Shown here in pieces: positions 8,458 to 16,824 of a DNA stretch of 64,000 nt. The first letter of the stretch is position 1. Each line of letters starts with the position of its first letter. Under the pieces are notes generated by a model. It made no database searches. It was not told the DNA's origin and saw only the letters and a program-made list of their open reading frames with translations. A program made the translations under genes and the position numbers. Source of the stretch: an uncultured Bacilli bacterium. Lineage in GTDB: Bacteria; Bacillota_I; Bacilli_A; RF39; UBA660. The DNA is taken from the NCBI GenBank assembly GCA_934096295.1, contig CAKOLL010000005.1:1-64000 (forward strand). The letters are read 5' to 3'.

Positions 8458-9654
8458 TTATCTTTTAAGCAACCAATCAATTATATTTTTATGAATTATT
8501 CCATTTTGTGATAAATCAAATTTATCCATTGAAAGAACATATTTTGGATAATTATCTTCAATCTTTTTATAAGCATTAAATTCTCTATCAATTACTGTTT
8601 CATCACTTAAAATGTAAGCAACTTGAATATATATTTTTTCATTGAACCTTGTTGCTATAAAATCTATTTCACCATTTTCTAATGTACCAATATTAACACT
8701 ATATCCTCTAGCAATAAGTTCATTATAAACAATATTTTCTAAATAAGCACCAATTTGCTCTTTCTTACCTTCACTTAAAATATTAGTAAAACCTAAATCA
8801 GTTAAATAATATTTATATTTACCTGTAAGAATTCTTTTACCTCTAACATCATATCTTTCTGCTTTTGAAATAAGGTTTGCACGAGTTATATAATCAAGAT
8901 AATTATATAATGTTTCTAATGATACATTTCTAGAATCACTTTGCATATATTTTTTTAAACTATCAGGTGAAAATACTTGAGATGGAGTAGTTAAAATATA
9001 AGTAACTATTCTATTTAACAAATCAATATCTTTAATATTAAATCTTTTTACGATATCTTTTATTATTATTGAATCATAAATATCATTTAAATAAGTTTTT
9101 CTTGAAATATCATCTTTTTGCATAAATCTTTGTGGCATTCCACCCCATTTGATATAATCATTAAATGCATCTTCAATATCTCTATTATCTGTAATATTTA
9201 ATAATTTACAAACTTCATCAAATGTAAATGGAGTAATTTTAAAACTTACATATCTTCCTGCTATGTGAGTTGCTAAATCACTAGATAATAAATCACTATT
9301 AGAACCAGTTATAAAAATAGATGTATTCTTTGTTGCTCTTAATGAATTAACAACTTTTTCCCATTTATCAACATTTTGAATTTCATCAAAGAATATATAA
9401 TATTTTTTATCATCAATTATTCTTTCTTTAACATAATTGTTTAACTTTTTAGGATCAGTATATTCCTCATAATCGTAATCTTCAAAGTTAATATAGATAA
9501 TATGATTATCATCAACATTATTTTCTTTTAGCTCATCTATTATTTGTTTTAAAATAACTGATTTTCCAGAACGTCTAATACCAATTAACACTTTAATTAA
9601 CTCTTGATCATAAAATGGTCTTATTAATTTTAAATATCTTTCACGAATAACCAT
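8458..9654 (-). CDS. AAA ATPase with DUF4143 domain
   Basis: A 398-residue P-loop ATPase of the AAA_14/DUF4143 family, function not settled; such genes are widespread and often horizontally spread. Visible are Walker A GIRRSGKS (about residue 25), Walker B FFDEIQN (about 93), sensor TGSNS (about 115), an HTH-like middle (about 225-270), and a C-terminal nuclease-like DUF4143 segment with NGEIDFIA (about 325). Start at ATG with AGGAAG ahead and a perfect consensus promoter. It sits just upstream of hsdM in the same direction, separated by about 100 bases, so a role in the restriction locus is possible but unproven. A second family member lies at the right window edge. Confidence 0.9.
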   Translation of the reverse strand: MVIRERYLKLIRPFYDQELIKVLIGIRRSGKSVILKQIIDELKENNVDDNHIIYINFEDYDYEEYTDPKKLNNYVKERIIDDKKYYIFFDEIQNVDKWEKVVNSLRATKNTSIFITGSNSDLLSSDLATHIAGRYVSFKITPFTFDEVCKLLNITDNRDIEDAFNDYIKWGGMPQRFMQKDDISRKTYLNDIYDSIIIKDIVKRFNIKDIDLLNRIVTYILTTPSQVFSPDSLKKYMQSDSRNVSLETLYNYLDYITRANLISKAERYDVRGKRILTGKYKYYLTDLGFTNILSEGKKEQIGAYLENIVYNELIARGYSVNIGTLENGEIDFIATRFNEKIYIQVAYILSDETVIDREFNAYKKIEDNYPKYVLSMDKFDLSQNGIIHKNIIDWLLKR

Positions 9655-9680
9655 AATCCATCTTCCTTTCTTATATATAC

Positions 9681-9709
9681 ATTATAATACTATATTTAAT
9701 TTTTGTCAA
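9681..9709 (-). promoter_or_regulatory. Perfect sigma-A promoter of the AAA ATPase gene
   Basis: On the minus strand TTGACA, 17 bases, TATAAT: exact consensus at optimal spacing, about 30 bases upstream of the ATG. The -35 box lies inside one copy of a 16-base direct repeat, suggesting repression or other control at this otherwise very strong promoter. Confidence 0.85.
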
Positions 9710-9759
9710 ATTATTACGACACGGAGTAATTTTTTTATAAAAATGTCAAATTATTACGA
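9704..9759. repeat. 16-bp direct repeat at the ATPase promoter (operator candidate)
   Basis: TGTCAAATTATTACGA occurs exactly twice, at 9704-9719 and 9744-9759, with a 40-base period (nearly four helical turns). The first copy covers the -35 box. Between them ATTAC and GTAAT form an inverted pair. I infer a two-site operator. Confidence 0.55.
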
Positions 9760-9810
9760 TTGTTTTTCATATATTAACTACAAAACAAACTTTTTAACAT
9801 TATATACAAA

Positions 9811-9843
9811 AAAAGAATTTAAACATCAAGCCAAAATTCTTTT
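9811..9843. terminator. Bidirectional terminator
   Basis: AAAAGAATTT and AAATTCTTTT form a 10-bp stem with a 13-base loop; T runs follow on the minus strand. It ends the amidase remnant transcript before the ATPase promoter. Confidence 0.65.
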
Positions 9844-9866
9844 GTTTTAAAGCAAACAAGACACTA

Positions 9867-10178
9867 TTACACTTTGCCTACATTTTTACCATTCGCACCC
9901 CCGGCATTTATGTGATTAGAAACAACTATTACATCACTTCCATTACCATAAAAACTTTGTACTTTCTTAGGTCTTTCACTTGGAGTTAAAGTAACATCGC
10001 TCGTTCTAGTCATAGCATTTGGTATACCCATCTCATCTAATCTTTTATGAATGTATTCACTAATTTTTAAATTATAGTCTTTTTCCACTATCCCATTAGC
10101 AACAGTTCCACCATCCGTACCACCATGTCCACTGTCCAAAACAACTTTTTTTAAAGCTCTTTCATCCATGTATATCAC
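9867..10178 (-). pseudogene. Truncated N-acetylmuramoyl-L-alanine amidase
   Basis: 103 residues matching only the first half of an Amidase_3 domain: the zinc ligands and surrounding motifs LDSGHGGTDGG, EKDYNLKIS and SNHINAGG are recognisable. The strand order then stops after GGANGKNVGKV. Complete members of this phage-lysin-like type continue for another 80-150 residues, with the second half of the fold and a catalytic Glu, which is missing here. There is no signal peptide, so this resembles a phage-type lysin rather than a secreted housekeeping amidase. I infer a 3' truncated remnant, possibly of a prophage. A terminator follows. Confidence 0.7.
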
Positions 10179-10280
10179 CTAAGATATATTATGAAATTAT
10201 TATCATTTAGTGATAAAATAAATATCTTAAAAAATCATAATTATATATATCAACTAATATATTTTAAAAGGTGAACACAC

Positions 10281-12155
10281 ATGACTATAATTAATGATAC
10301 ATCCGTGGTAATATATACAAGTGATGAATTAAAAACTATCCTTGAGCAAAATAATAACTACACCCACATTTATTTCGGAGCTAACATAACTTTAACAGCA
10401 GGAATAAAAATAGCAAGTACTAAAATCAATGTAATTATTGATGGAACTTATCAAAATACAACATATACTCTGGAAGATATGAAAAGCTTAAGTGCCTCAA
10501 ATACCATTAATGTATCATCAAATAATACTACCAAAGTAACAGTTCAAAATATGAATATAAAAGGTTGCAACTACTACGGAGTTATATATGTTCCTGAAAG
10601 CACTGCCTATGCAAACACAATTATTGAGTACAATAATGTAACTTATGAAGGACCACAAATGATTTTTCATCCCAATGGTTTAACAAGAATTATAGATTCA
10701 AAAATAACCATCGGCGATGCATCAATAACCACAGGTAATGAGGTTGCAGAATGTAACAAAATAGAAATCGGTGGAAATACCACTATTACTCACACCTCAA
10801 AAAGCAACTCATCTTTTTGGTTTAGAAACACAAATCCAACATTTACAGTTTTAGCAAATGCTAATGTAGCTTTCACTAGTGAATCGCGAGAATTTTTATA
10901 TGGCACTAATGCTTTAACTTTCAATATATTAAATAATGCCTATTTTTCTATTACAACAAAAAATGGTTTTGCATACGGAAATTTTGGAACAGGAACCACT
11001 AAGCTTTATTCAAATTCAACTTTAATTATCAAACAAACAGCCAAAAATGGAAGCTACGCCACTTGGTATAGTTATGGTCCCCTTACTCTTGAAGAAAATT
11101 CCTCTTTAATTATTATAAATAATTTTGAAAGTATTGGCACATCAAATAATAACATTTTCTTTTCTTCTGCTAATGCTAGTTTCAATGTTTACAATCCCAA
11201 ACAAGTTGTTTTATATAATACTACAGCAAACTGTATAAACACAAACGATACAACAAACTTTAATTTTGATTTTTCAAGAATAAATTTATTCACAAATTCG
11301 GTAAGTATATCAGATAATATATCAAATGATAATTTGCCAACCTACTCATGGTATAAAGATAGTGATTTATCCACAATAAATGGTCTTTTTACATCTACTT
11401 TGACATCTGTTACAAAAGACAACTTTACTACTAGTGAACTTGCAAATCTACCCGCATTAAGTAACTTTAACTTAATAGGCAAAAAAATAATATCATTCGG
11501 AGTTACTCCCCTTAGAATAAATGCATTAACAGACCAAGATACAATTATTAAAGGTTTTATAAATCCTAATGCTAGTGTCTTAATAGAATATAACAACAAT
11601 ACATATCCAGTAGTGGCAGATTCAACTGGTTTTTTCACACACACTATGGCATCAACTTTACCTATTGGAACTAAAATAAAATTTACGGCCAAAGACTACA
11701 ACAATGTAATTTATACCACCAAAACAATTGAAATTGTATACCCCGGAGATCTAACTTTAGATAGTGCACCAACAACTATATCATTTGATTTAAATCCAAT
11801 TAGTTTAAATCCCATAATATGTCCTAAAACAGAAAAAATAGAAATTCAAATAACAGATACCAGAGTAAATAATACTCCATGGAATCTTTATGCTCAAATT
11901 GACAATGATTTAACATCAGAAAATGATTATACTTTACCATTTGCTTTAATATTTATTGATAATAATAAAACTAAATATTACTTATCAACAGAAAAAACAT
12001 TAATTTATTCTAATACAACATCAGAAACGCCAAAAATAACAACTGTTACCATGGAACAAACCGAAGGGCTTTTATTAGAACTAAGAACCTATTTAGTAAA
12101 CAATAATACCTACAAAACAAATTTAATATGGTCTATCGAAGAAGAAAACGCCTAA
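10281..12155 (+). CDS. Beta-helix adhesin-like protein without signal peptide
   Basis: 624 residues. About 15-300 is rich in short Asn/Thr/Ile strands (for example NINVSSNNTTKV-type stretches) that resemble the pectate-lyase-like adhesive beta-helix of Gram-positive surface proteins. About 405-485 looks like an Ig-like bacterial domain (ALTDQDTIIKGFINPNASV), and the end (SFDLNPISLNP onward) resembles a WxL-type or related beta domain. No signal peptide, transmembrane segment or LPXTG is seen. Ribosome site AAAGGTGAA before the ATG. It converges on a DUF11-like gene five bases away. Function unknown; adhesion or a spore surface role are guesses. Confidence 0.7.
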   Translation: MTIINDTSVVIYTSDELKTILEQNNNYTHIYFGANITLTAGIKIASTKINVIIDGTYQNTTYTLEDMKSLSASNTINVSSNNTTKVTVQNMNIKGCNYYGVIYVPESTAYANTIIEYNNVTYEGPQMIFHPNGLTRIIDSKITIGDASITTGNEVAECNKIEIGGNTTITHTSKSNSSFWFRNTNPTFTVLANANVAFTSESREFLYGTNALTFNILNNAYFSITTKNGFAYGNFGTGTTKLYSNSTLIIKQTAKNGSYATWYSYGPLTLEENSSLIIINNFESIGTSNNNIFFSSANASFNVYNPKQVVLYNTTANCINTNDTTNFNFDFSRINLFTNSVSISDNISNDNLPTYSWYKDSDLSTINGLFTSTLTSVTKDNFTTSELANLPALSNFNLIGKKIISFGVTPLRINALTDQDTIIKGFINPNASVLIEYNNNTYPVVADSTGFFTHTMASTLPIGTKIKFTAKDYNNVIYTTKTIEIVYPGDLTLDSAPTTISFDLNPISLNPIICPKTEKIEIQITDTRVNNTPWNLYAQIDNDLTSENDYTLPFALIFIDNNKTKYYLSTEKTLIYSNTTSETPKITTVTMEQTEGLLLELRTYLVNNNTYKTNLIWSIEEENA

Positions 12156-12160
12156 AAATC

Positions 12161-12556
12161 TTAAGTGTTTTTCTTTTCAACCTCAAATGTAATCGTTGAT
12201 TTTTGTGATGCTCCAACAGTTTCAATTGTAATAGATAATTTTCCACTACCTTCATCGTAAGTATATTTACTGCTATCCAACTCAACTCCATTAACCTTTA
12301 CACTACCTGCAACAAATTTAATTAATGATATATCAAGTTCATCAGTAATAACTGGATCAGTATAATCTACATTTGTTTGATTATCAACCTCAATTGTGTA
12401 AGTAAGTTTTCCATCTCCCCACACCATTTTATCAGCAGTTTTCTTAACAGTAAGTCCACTAATCATTGAAACTACTAAAATCTCTGATGTTATCTGTGTT
12501 GGTATAGAATTATAATTACCTAACACCATAGCAATATTACTAAGATTTGTTTCCAT
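12161..12556 (-). CDS. DUF11-like beta-sandwich protein
   Basis: 131 residues. About 35-130 matches the DUF11/conserved repeat domain seen in surface and exosporium-type proteins (VKKTADKMVWGDGKLTYTI, then DELDISLIKFVAGSVKVNG). The N-terminus (NLSNIAMVLGNYNSIPTQI) is not a signal peptide and there is no anchor. It faces the beta-helix protein tail to tail, and both lack export signals, which suggests that they work together. The 160 bases upstream are extremely AT-rich and I do not see a sure promoter. Confidence 0.65.
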   Translation of the reverse strand: METNLSNIAMVLGNYNSIPTQITSEILVVSMISGLTVKKTADKMVWGDGKLTYTIEVDNQTNVDYTDPVITDELDISLIKFVAGSVKVNGVELDSSKYTYDEGSGKLSITIETVGASQKSTITFEVEKKNT

Positions 12557-12743
12557 CTTTCCCCCTTTAAATAATTTTATGATTTACAAAGAAAAGATAT
12601 AATAATTATTTATTAAACAATTATTAACAAATAAAATTGTAAAATAACCTTCATTTTGACAAATATTAATTGAATTAAGACAAAATACTTTTTAAGAATT
12701 TAAAACAATAATGACAAAAGTGAAAAAAATAAATATACAAAAA

Positions 12744-12765
12744 ACACTAATAAAAATATTAGTGT
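12744..12765 (-). terminator. Terminator of the Dlt-like operon
   Basis: ACACTAAT and ATTAGTGT form an 8-bp stem with a 6-base loop, followed on the minus strand by six T. It lies about 60 bases beyond the last gene (SGNH protein). Bases 12557-12743 hold no gene that I can see. Confidence 0.75.
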
Positions 12766-12825
12766 CCTAAAAGATGAAACATCTCTTTTTCATATACCAC
12801 ATTAACTATATCAAATATTTTACAA

Positions 12826-13803
12826 TTAGATACCATTATAATTTATATTTTTACTCAAGATCTTTTTTTCATATAAATCATAAGCTTTATCCCAAAGATT
12901 ATATTTAGCCTCACCCTTATGATTTGGTAAAATATTTAAATTATATAAATAATCACCCATATAATCAGTAACTTTTAAAGCTCCATAATAATTTAAATGG
13001 TCACCACCATCACGAGAATCAGTTTGCCAATCTATTTCCAAAGTTTCCACATGCATATTTAAATCTAAATATGAAATATTTTTATTACTTGCATAATTCA
13101 TTACTTCTTCATGTCTTTTATTATTCCAATTTAATGTACTAGGTACTGTATATAAAATTATTTTTATGTTATTATCTAAGCACTTATCAACAATTTTATC
13201 TAAATAATATTTATTAACACTTGATATACCAGTTTTTTTCTTATTATTTTTCATATAATCTCCGACATATTTCGGAGGAATTACTGTATCATTATAATAA
13301 AACCCCTTCAACTCATCAGTCCATGTATAATTAACTCTATTTATAAAATCTCTTCCATTCATTTTCTTCCACCTATCATGATATTTTAAAATAGGTAACA
13401 TATTTTGACTTTTCGTAGTAATAATATTATTAATTTTTATATTTCTATAAATAGCATTAGCTTCCAACAACACTACCTTTGGGCTTTGATATTCTAAAAC
13501 TTTATTTAAATAATCATAAGTATCAACTAAATATTGTCTAGAAACACCCCCGTTATACATAGTAAAACCATATTTTTTCCATATAGGTAAAGGTGAAATA
13601 CTTGTAAATGATTCACTATCTCCGATTACTAAAACATCAATGGTATTTTTTTCTTCTCCAAAAATTCCATTCGCTCGAGCTTCAATAATTCCATTACCTT
13701 TTACATTACTCTTAGGCACAAACCATTTTGACATTCCCAGTAAAATTAAAAACAATATAAAAACAAAAATAATTGGTTTAAATACATTCTTTAAATTTTC
13801 CAT
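12826..13803 (-). CDS. DltD-like SGNH-fold membrane-anchored protein
   Basis: 325 residues with one N-terminal membrane anchor (about 9-28), then an extracytoplasmic SGNH-hydrolase-like domain: GDSES carries the nucleophile Ser and DGGDHLNYYGA carries the Asp/His pair. DltD of Gram-positives acts outside the membrane in transfer of the group delivered by DltB; AlgX/AlgJ-type partners of MBOAT proteins do similar jobs. It is the last gene of the unit, nine bases after the MBOAT gene. Family assignment rests on context plus motifs; similarity to classic DltD (about 390-420 residues) is partial. Confidence 0.75.
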   Translation of the reverse strand: MENLKNVFKPIIFVFILFLILLGMSKWFVPKSNVKGNGIIEARANGIFGEEKNTIDVLVIGDSESFTSISPLPIWKKYGFTMYNGGVSRQYLVDTYDYLNKVLEYQSPKVVLLEANAIYRNIKINNIITTKSQNMLPILKYHDRWKKMNGRDFINRVNYTWTDELKGFYYNDTVIPPKYVGDYMKNNKKKTGISSVNKYYLDKIVDKCLDNNIKIILYTVPSTLNWNNKRHEEVMNYASNKNISYLDLNMHVETLEIDWQTDSRDGGDHLNYYGALKVTDYMGDYLYNLNILPNHKGEAKYNLWDKAYDLYEKKILSKNINYNGI

Positions 13804-13812
13804 TATTCCTCC

Positions 13813-15402
13813 CTAAAAATTTGCATAGATTGGATCTACTGGTGCATATCCAAATCCATAAGCGCCAAAAACAATTATGATAAGAATTAAAATATAATAT
13901 AACGTCCATCTAACAACTATATTTTCTTTTGAAACCATTTCTCTAATATTTATTCCCTTTTCTTTTAAACCGCTACTAACAAATATTATTAACAAAACAA
14001 TTCCTATAATTAAGAAATCTGCTCTATCACAACCTAATTTAAATAATGAACCATTATGTATTGAATTCAGACTAAAATCTGTAAATATTTTTTTAAACAT
14101 TGTAAATCCACCAGCCATTGTATTAGCTCTAAAAAATAGTTCCCCAAAAATAACTAGTACTGTAGTTTTAACAATTTGTATCATTACATATGGTTTACTC
14201 ATTCTATTTACATGAATTTTATTACATATTTTTTGTATTAAAGGTGTAAATACATTACCTAATAATATTAAAACAAAATGATACATTCCAAAAAATACAT
14301 AAGTCCAAGCAGCTCCATGCCACAAACCATTACTTATCCACACTAGAAACAAAGCAATACTACCAGCTAGAAGGGGACCATAATGATTACCTAAAACTTT
14401 TCTAGAAACAAGTGTTACCTTTTTCATTGGTTTACTTAAAGACACTGGATAAAATATATAGTCTCTAAACCAAGTCCCTAAAGTTATATGCCACCTAGTC
14501 CAAAAATCCGATATATTCTTACTAAAAAATGGTTGTCTAAAGTTTTCAGGTAAAGTTATTCCAAACATCTCTGTACTACCAATAACAACATCTATTGTTC
14601 CAGAAAAATCCATATAAAGTTGTATAGTATAAAATATTGCTCCGAATAAAATTACTCCACCATCTAAATTACTGTATTCACAAAATATTTTTTCAATAAA
14701 AGGATTTAATCTATCGGCAATAACAATTTTTTTCATCAATCCCCAAAGTATTCTTTGAGCCCCAAAACTTAAATTCTTGTATGTTAAACTTTTACCATCA
14801 TATAATGCCTCTGCTGTATCACTATATCTACATATTGGTCCTTCCATAATACTTGGAAAAAATGCCATAAACAATGCTAATCTTCCAAGGTTATCATCAG
14901 CATTGATTTTTCCTTTATAAACATCAATAATATATGATAATCCTTGTAAAGTATAAAAACTTATCCCAATCGGAACAATTATCTTAGGTATTTTAAATCT
15001 AAATGAAACTCCTAAAGCCTCCAATAAGCTATTAATATTTTCTCCAAAAAATCCTGTATATTTTAATGCCACTAGTAGTCCAATATGAATTAACACCGCA
15101 AACAATACTATCTTATATGACTTTTTCTTATATTCTTCTCTTATATATTTTTTTTTATCCTTAGAACATAGTTCTAACTTTTCATCCCTAGTTTTATTAA
15201 TTTTATCAAGCCATAATCCAAAATGATGAATTGACAAAGTTGAAAATAATAAATAAACAATTAATTTACCACTTAAAGATAAGAAGAAAATATAGCTTGC
15301 TATTAATAAAACAAGCCATTTTTTCTTCTTAGAAGTAAATGCATAAATAAGTAATGTTATTGGCAAAAAAACTGCCAAATATAATGCACTACAATATTGC
15401 AT
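13813..15402 (-). CDS. MBOAT O-acyltransferase, DltB/AlgI-like
   Basis: 529 residues, about ten to twelve membrane segments. Contains FWTRWHITLGTWFRDYIFYP and the invariant His in SNGLWHGAAWTYVFFG, the MBOAT hallmarks. MBOATs of this class take an acyl group from a carrier protein in the cytoplasm and pass it across the membrane. The motifs are closer to AlgI than to classic DltB, and the protein is longer than DltB (about 400). One base separates it from the carrier-protein gene upstream, so the two are translated together. I infer it carries the group loaded on the carrier protein to a cell-surface acceptor. Confidence 0.9.
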   Translation of the reverse strand: MQYCSALYLAVFLPITLLIYAFTSKKKKWLVLLIASYIFFLSLSGKLIVYLLFSTLSIHHFGLWLDKINKTRDEKLELCSKDKKKYIREEYKKKSYKIVLFAVLIHIGLLVALKYTGFFGENINSLLEALGVSFRFKIPKIIVPIGISFYTLQGLSYIIDVYKGKINADDNLGRLALFMAFFPSIMEGPICRYSDTAEALYDGKSLTYKNLSFGAQRILWGLMKKIVIADRLNPFIEKIFCEYSNLDGGVILFGAIFYTIQLYMDFSGTIDVVIGSTEMFGITLPENFRQPFFSKNISDFWTRWHITLGTWFRDYIFYPVSLSKPMKKVTLVSRKVLGNHYGPLLAGSIALFLVWISNGLWHGAAWTYVFFGMYHFVLILLGNVFTPLIQKICNKIHVNRMSKPYVMIQIVKTTVLVIFGELFFRANTMAGGFTMFKKIFTDFSLNSIHNGSLFKLGCDRADFLIIGIVLLIIFVSSGLKEKGINIREMVSKENIVVRWTLYYILILIIIVFGAYGFGYAPVDPIYANF

Positions 15403-15403
15403 T

Positions 15404-15634
15404 TTAATCTTCTTCCTTTATTTTTTCTATTAAAGCCCATAAACTTTGAGCAGAATTAAAATTACTAGGAATTATTTCAACTGTAGGTATAACAACATCA
15501 AATTCTTCTTCAATTTCAGCGACTAGTGATAAAATTGCAAGTGAATCCAAATAATGTCCATCTATTAAATTAGTACAGGTATTATAATCAACTTCTGGAT
15601 TTAAATCTTCTAATATCTCAATTAATCTTTCCAT
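15404..15634 (-). CDS. Acyl/aminoacyl carrier protein, DltC-like
   Basis: 76 residues, acyl carrier protein fold. The phosphopantetheine Ser is in HYLDSLAILSLV (Ser31), followed by the usual IEEEFDVVIP helix. It should carry the product of the adenylation enzyme as a thioester to the MBOAT. Start codon overlaps the stop of the decarboxylase gene, and its stop is one base from the MBOAT start. Confidence 0.9.
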   Translation of the reverse strand: MERLIEILEDLNPEVDYNTCTNLIDGHYLDSLAILSLVAEIEEEFDVVIPTVEIIPSNFNSAQSLWALIEKIKEED

Positions 15635-16824
15635 TATATTTCACCTCCTTCATTCGGCATATTAAATTTATACGTATTTATATTTTCTCTAACTATTTTC
15701 ATTTCTCCCCCTTGAACAAACACCACTTTAGGTAAATCACGACTTAAGAATAAACTAATACCCTCAGTCATTGAATAAGCTCCCGTATTTTTAAAAACAA
15801 ATATATCCCCAAGCTCTAAATTAGAAACAGGTAATTGTTTTACTATTAAATCGTTAATTGTACATAATGCCCCAACTAAATTCCAATTTTCTAAAATTTT
15901 ATCTTCTCTTATTGGTATTATATCTAACATTGGTTTTTTCATTGCCATCATTTGACCGTAATAAACTAAATGATTCATCCCACCATCTAAAACAGCAAAA
16001 TTTCCTTCTTTATTAGTTTTTTTATCAACAACTTTTGTGTAATAGCTTCCGCAAGATGCTACAATACTTCTACCAAGTTCCATTGTAATGTGTCCTTGAT
16101 ATTTCATATTCTTAATCTTATCTGCAATTTCCATTAAATAAGTTTGCTCATCAAAATCTTGTTCTGCCTCAAAATAAACTACTGGAAAACCAGGACCAAA
16201 TTCTAATTCTTCAACCATAAATCCTAGATTATTTTTTAAATTAAGTACAAATTCATCTACATACTCTAATTCTTTTATAATTCTTTTAGATAATTTCTTT
16301 TGAGTACCAGAGAAATATTGAATTCCCATTATATTTAAATATTCATATTTAGCTCTATTTTCTAAAATTTCAATTATTTCTTCCTCACACATTCCAAATT
16401 GATTACCACTTGTAAGCCTTAAAATAATATTAATTACTTTTTTCTTTTCTTTTGTTAATTTATTTAAAAGTTCAAGTTGATTTAATGATTCAATAGTAAA
16501 TACTTCTCCATTCTTATAATTATTAAGAATATCCTCCATGCTTATTTCATCCTTATAAACTCCAGAAATAACCATCTTACTATCATTTACACCCAATTTT
16601 TTTGCAATATTCCATTCTCCATAAGAACAAATTTCATATTTTTCTATCACTCCATCCATTTCTTTTACTACAAATGGATTAGCTTTCATTGCATAACATA
16701 AATGAACATTCTCAGGCATCATACTTTTTAAATAATCTATTCTTTCTATTAATACATCGATATCAAATACATAAAATGGTGTACCAACTTCACTTATTAA
16801 CTTTTTTTCTAATGACTTTTCCAT
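15634..16824 (-). CDS. PLP-dependent decarboxylase, LysA/BtrK-like fold type III
   Basis: 396 residues, alanine-racemase/diaminopimelate-decarboxylase superfamily. PLP Lys47 in CYAMKANP, phosphate/PLP loop around FGPGFP, and C-terminal VGALCTINDL with the catalytic Cys, ending with NTGAYSM. A standard dlt operon has no such enzyme. A known relative, BtrK of butirosin biosynthesis, decarboxylates glutamate while it is bound to a carrier protein. Here the gene lies between an adenylation enzyme and a carrier protein with overlapping stops and starts, so I infer that it acts on the loaded substrate or makes it. It is unlikely to be the cell's ordinary LysA, but that cannot be excluded. Confidence 0.85.
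   Translation of the reverse strand: MEKSLEKKLISEVGTPFYVFDIDVLIERIDYLKSMMPENVHLCYAMKANPFVVKEMDGVIEKYEICSYGEWNIAKKLGVNDSKMVISGVYKDEISMEDILNNYKNGEVFTIESLNQLELLNKLTKEKKKVINIILRLTSGNQFGMCEEEIIEILENRAKYEYLNIMGIQYFSGTQKKLSKRIIKELEYVDEFVLNLKNNLGFMVEELEFGPGFPVVYFEAEQDFDEQTYLMEIADKIKNMKYQGHITMELGRSIVASCGSYYTKVVDKKTNKEGNFAVLDGGMNHLVYYGQMMAMKKPMLDIIPIREDKILENWNLVGALCTINDLIVKQLPVSNLELGDIFVFKNTGAYSMTEGISLFLSRDLPKVVFVQGGEMKIVRENINTYKFNMPNEGGEI

Noticed and set aside
15634..16824. Ordinary lysine-biosynthesis LysA
   Set aside because: Context is entirely carrier-protein and envelope genes, with start/stop overlaps to an adenylation enzyme and a carrier protein; still not fully excluded.
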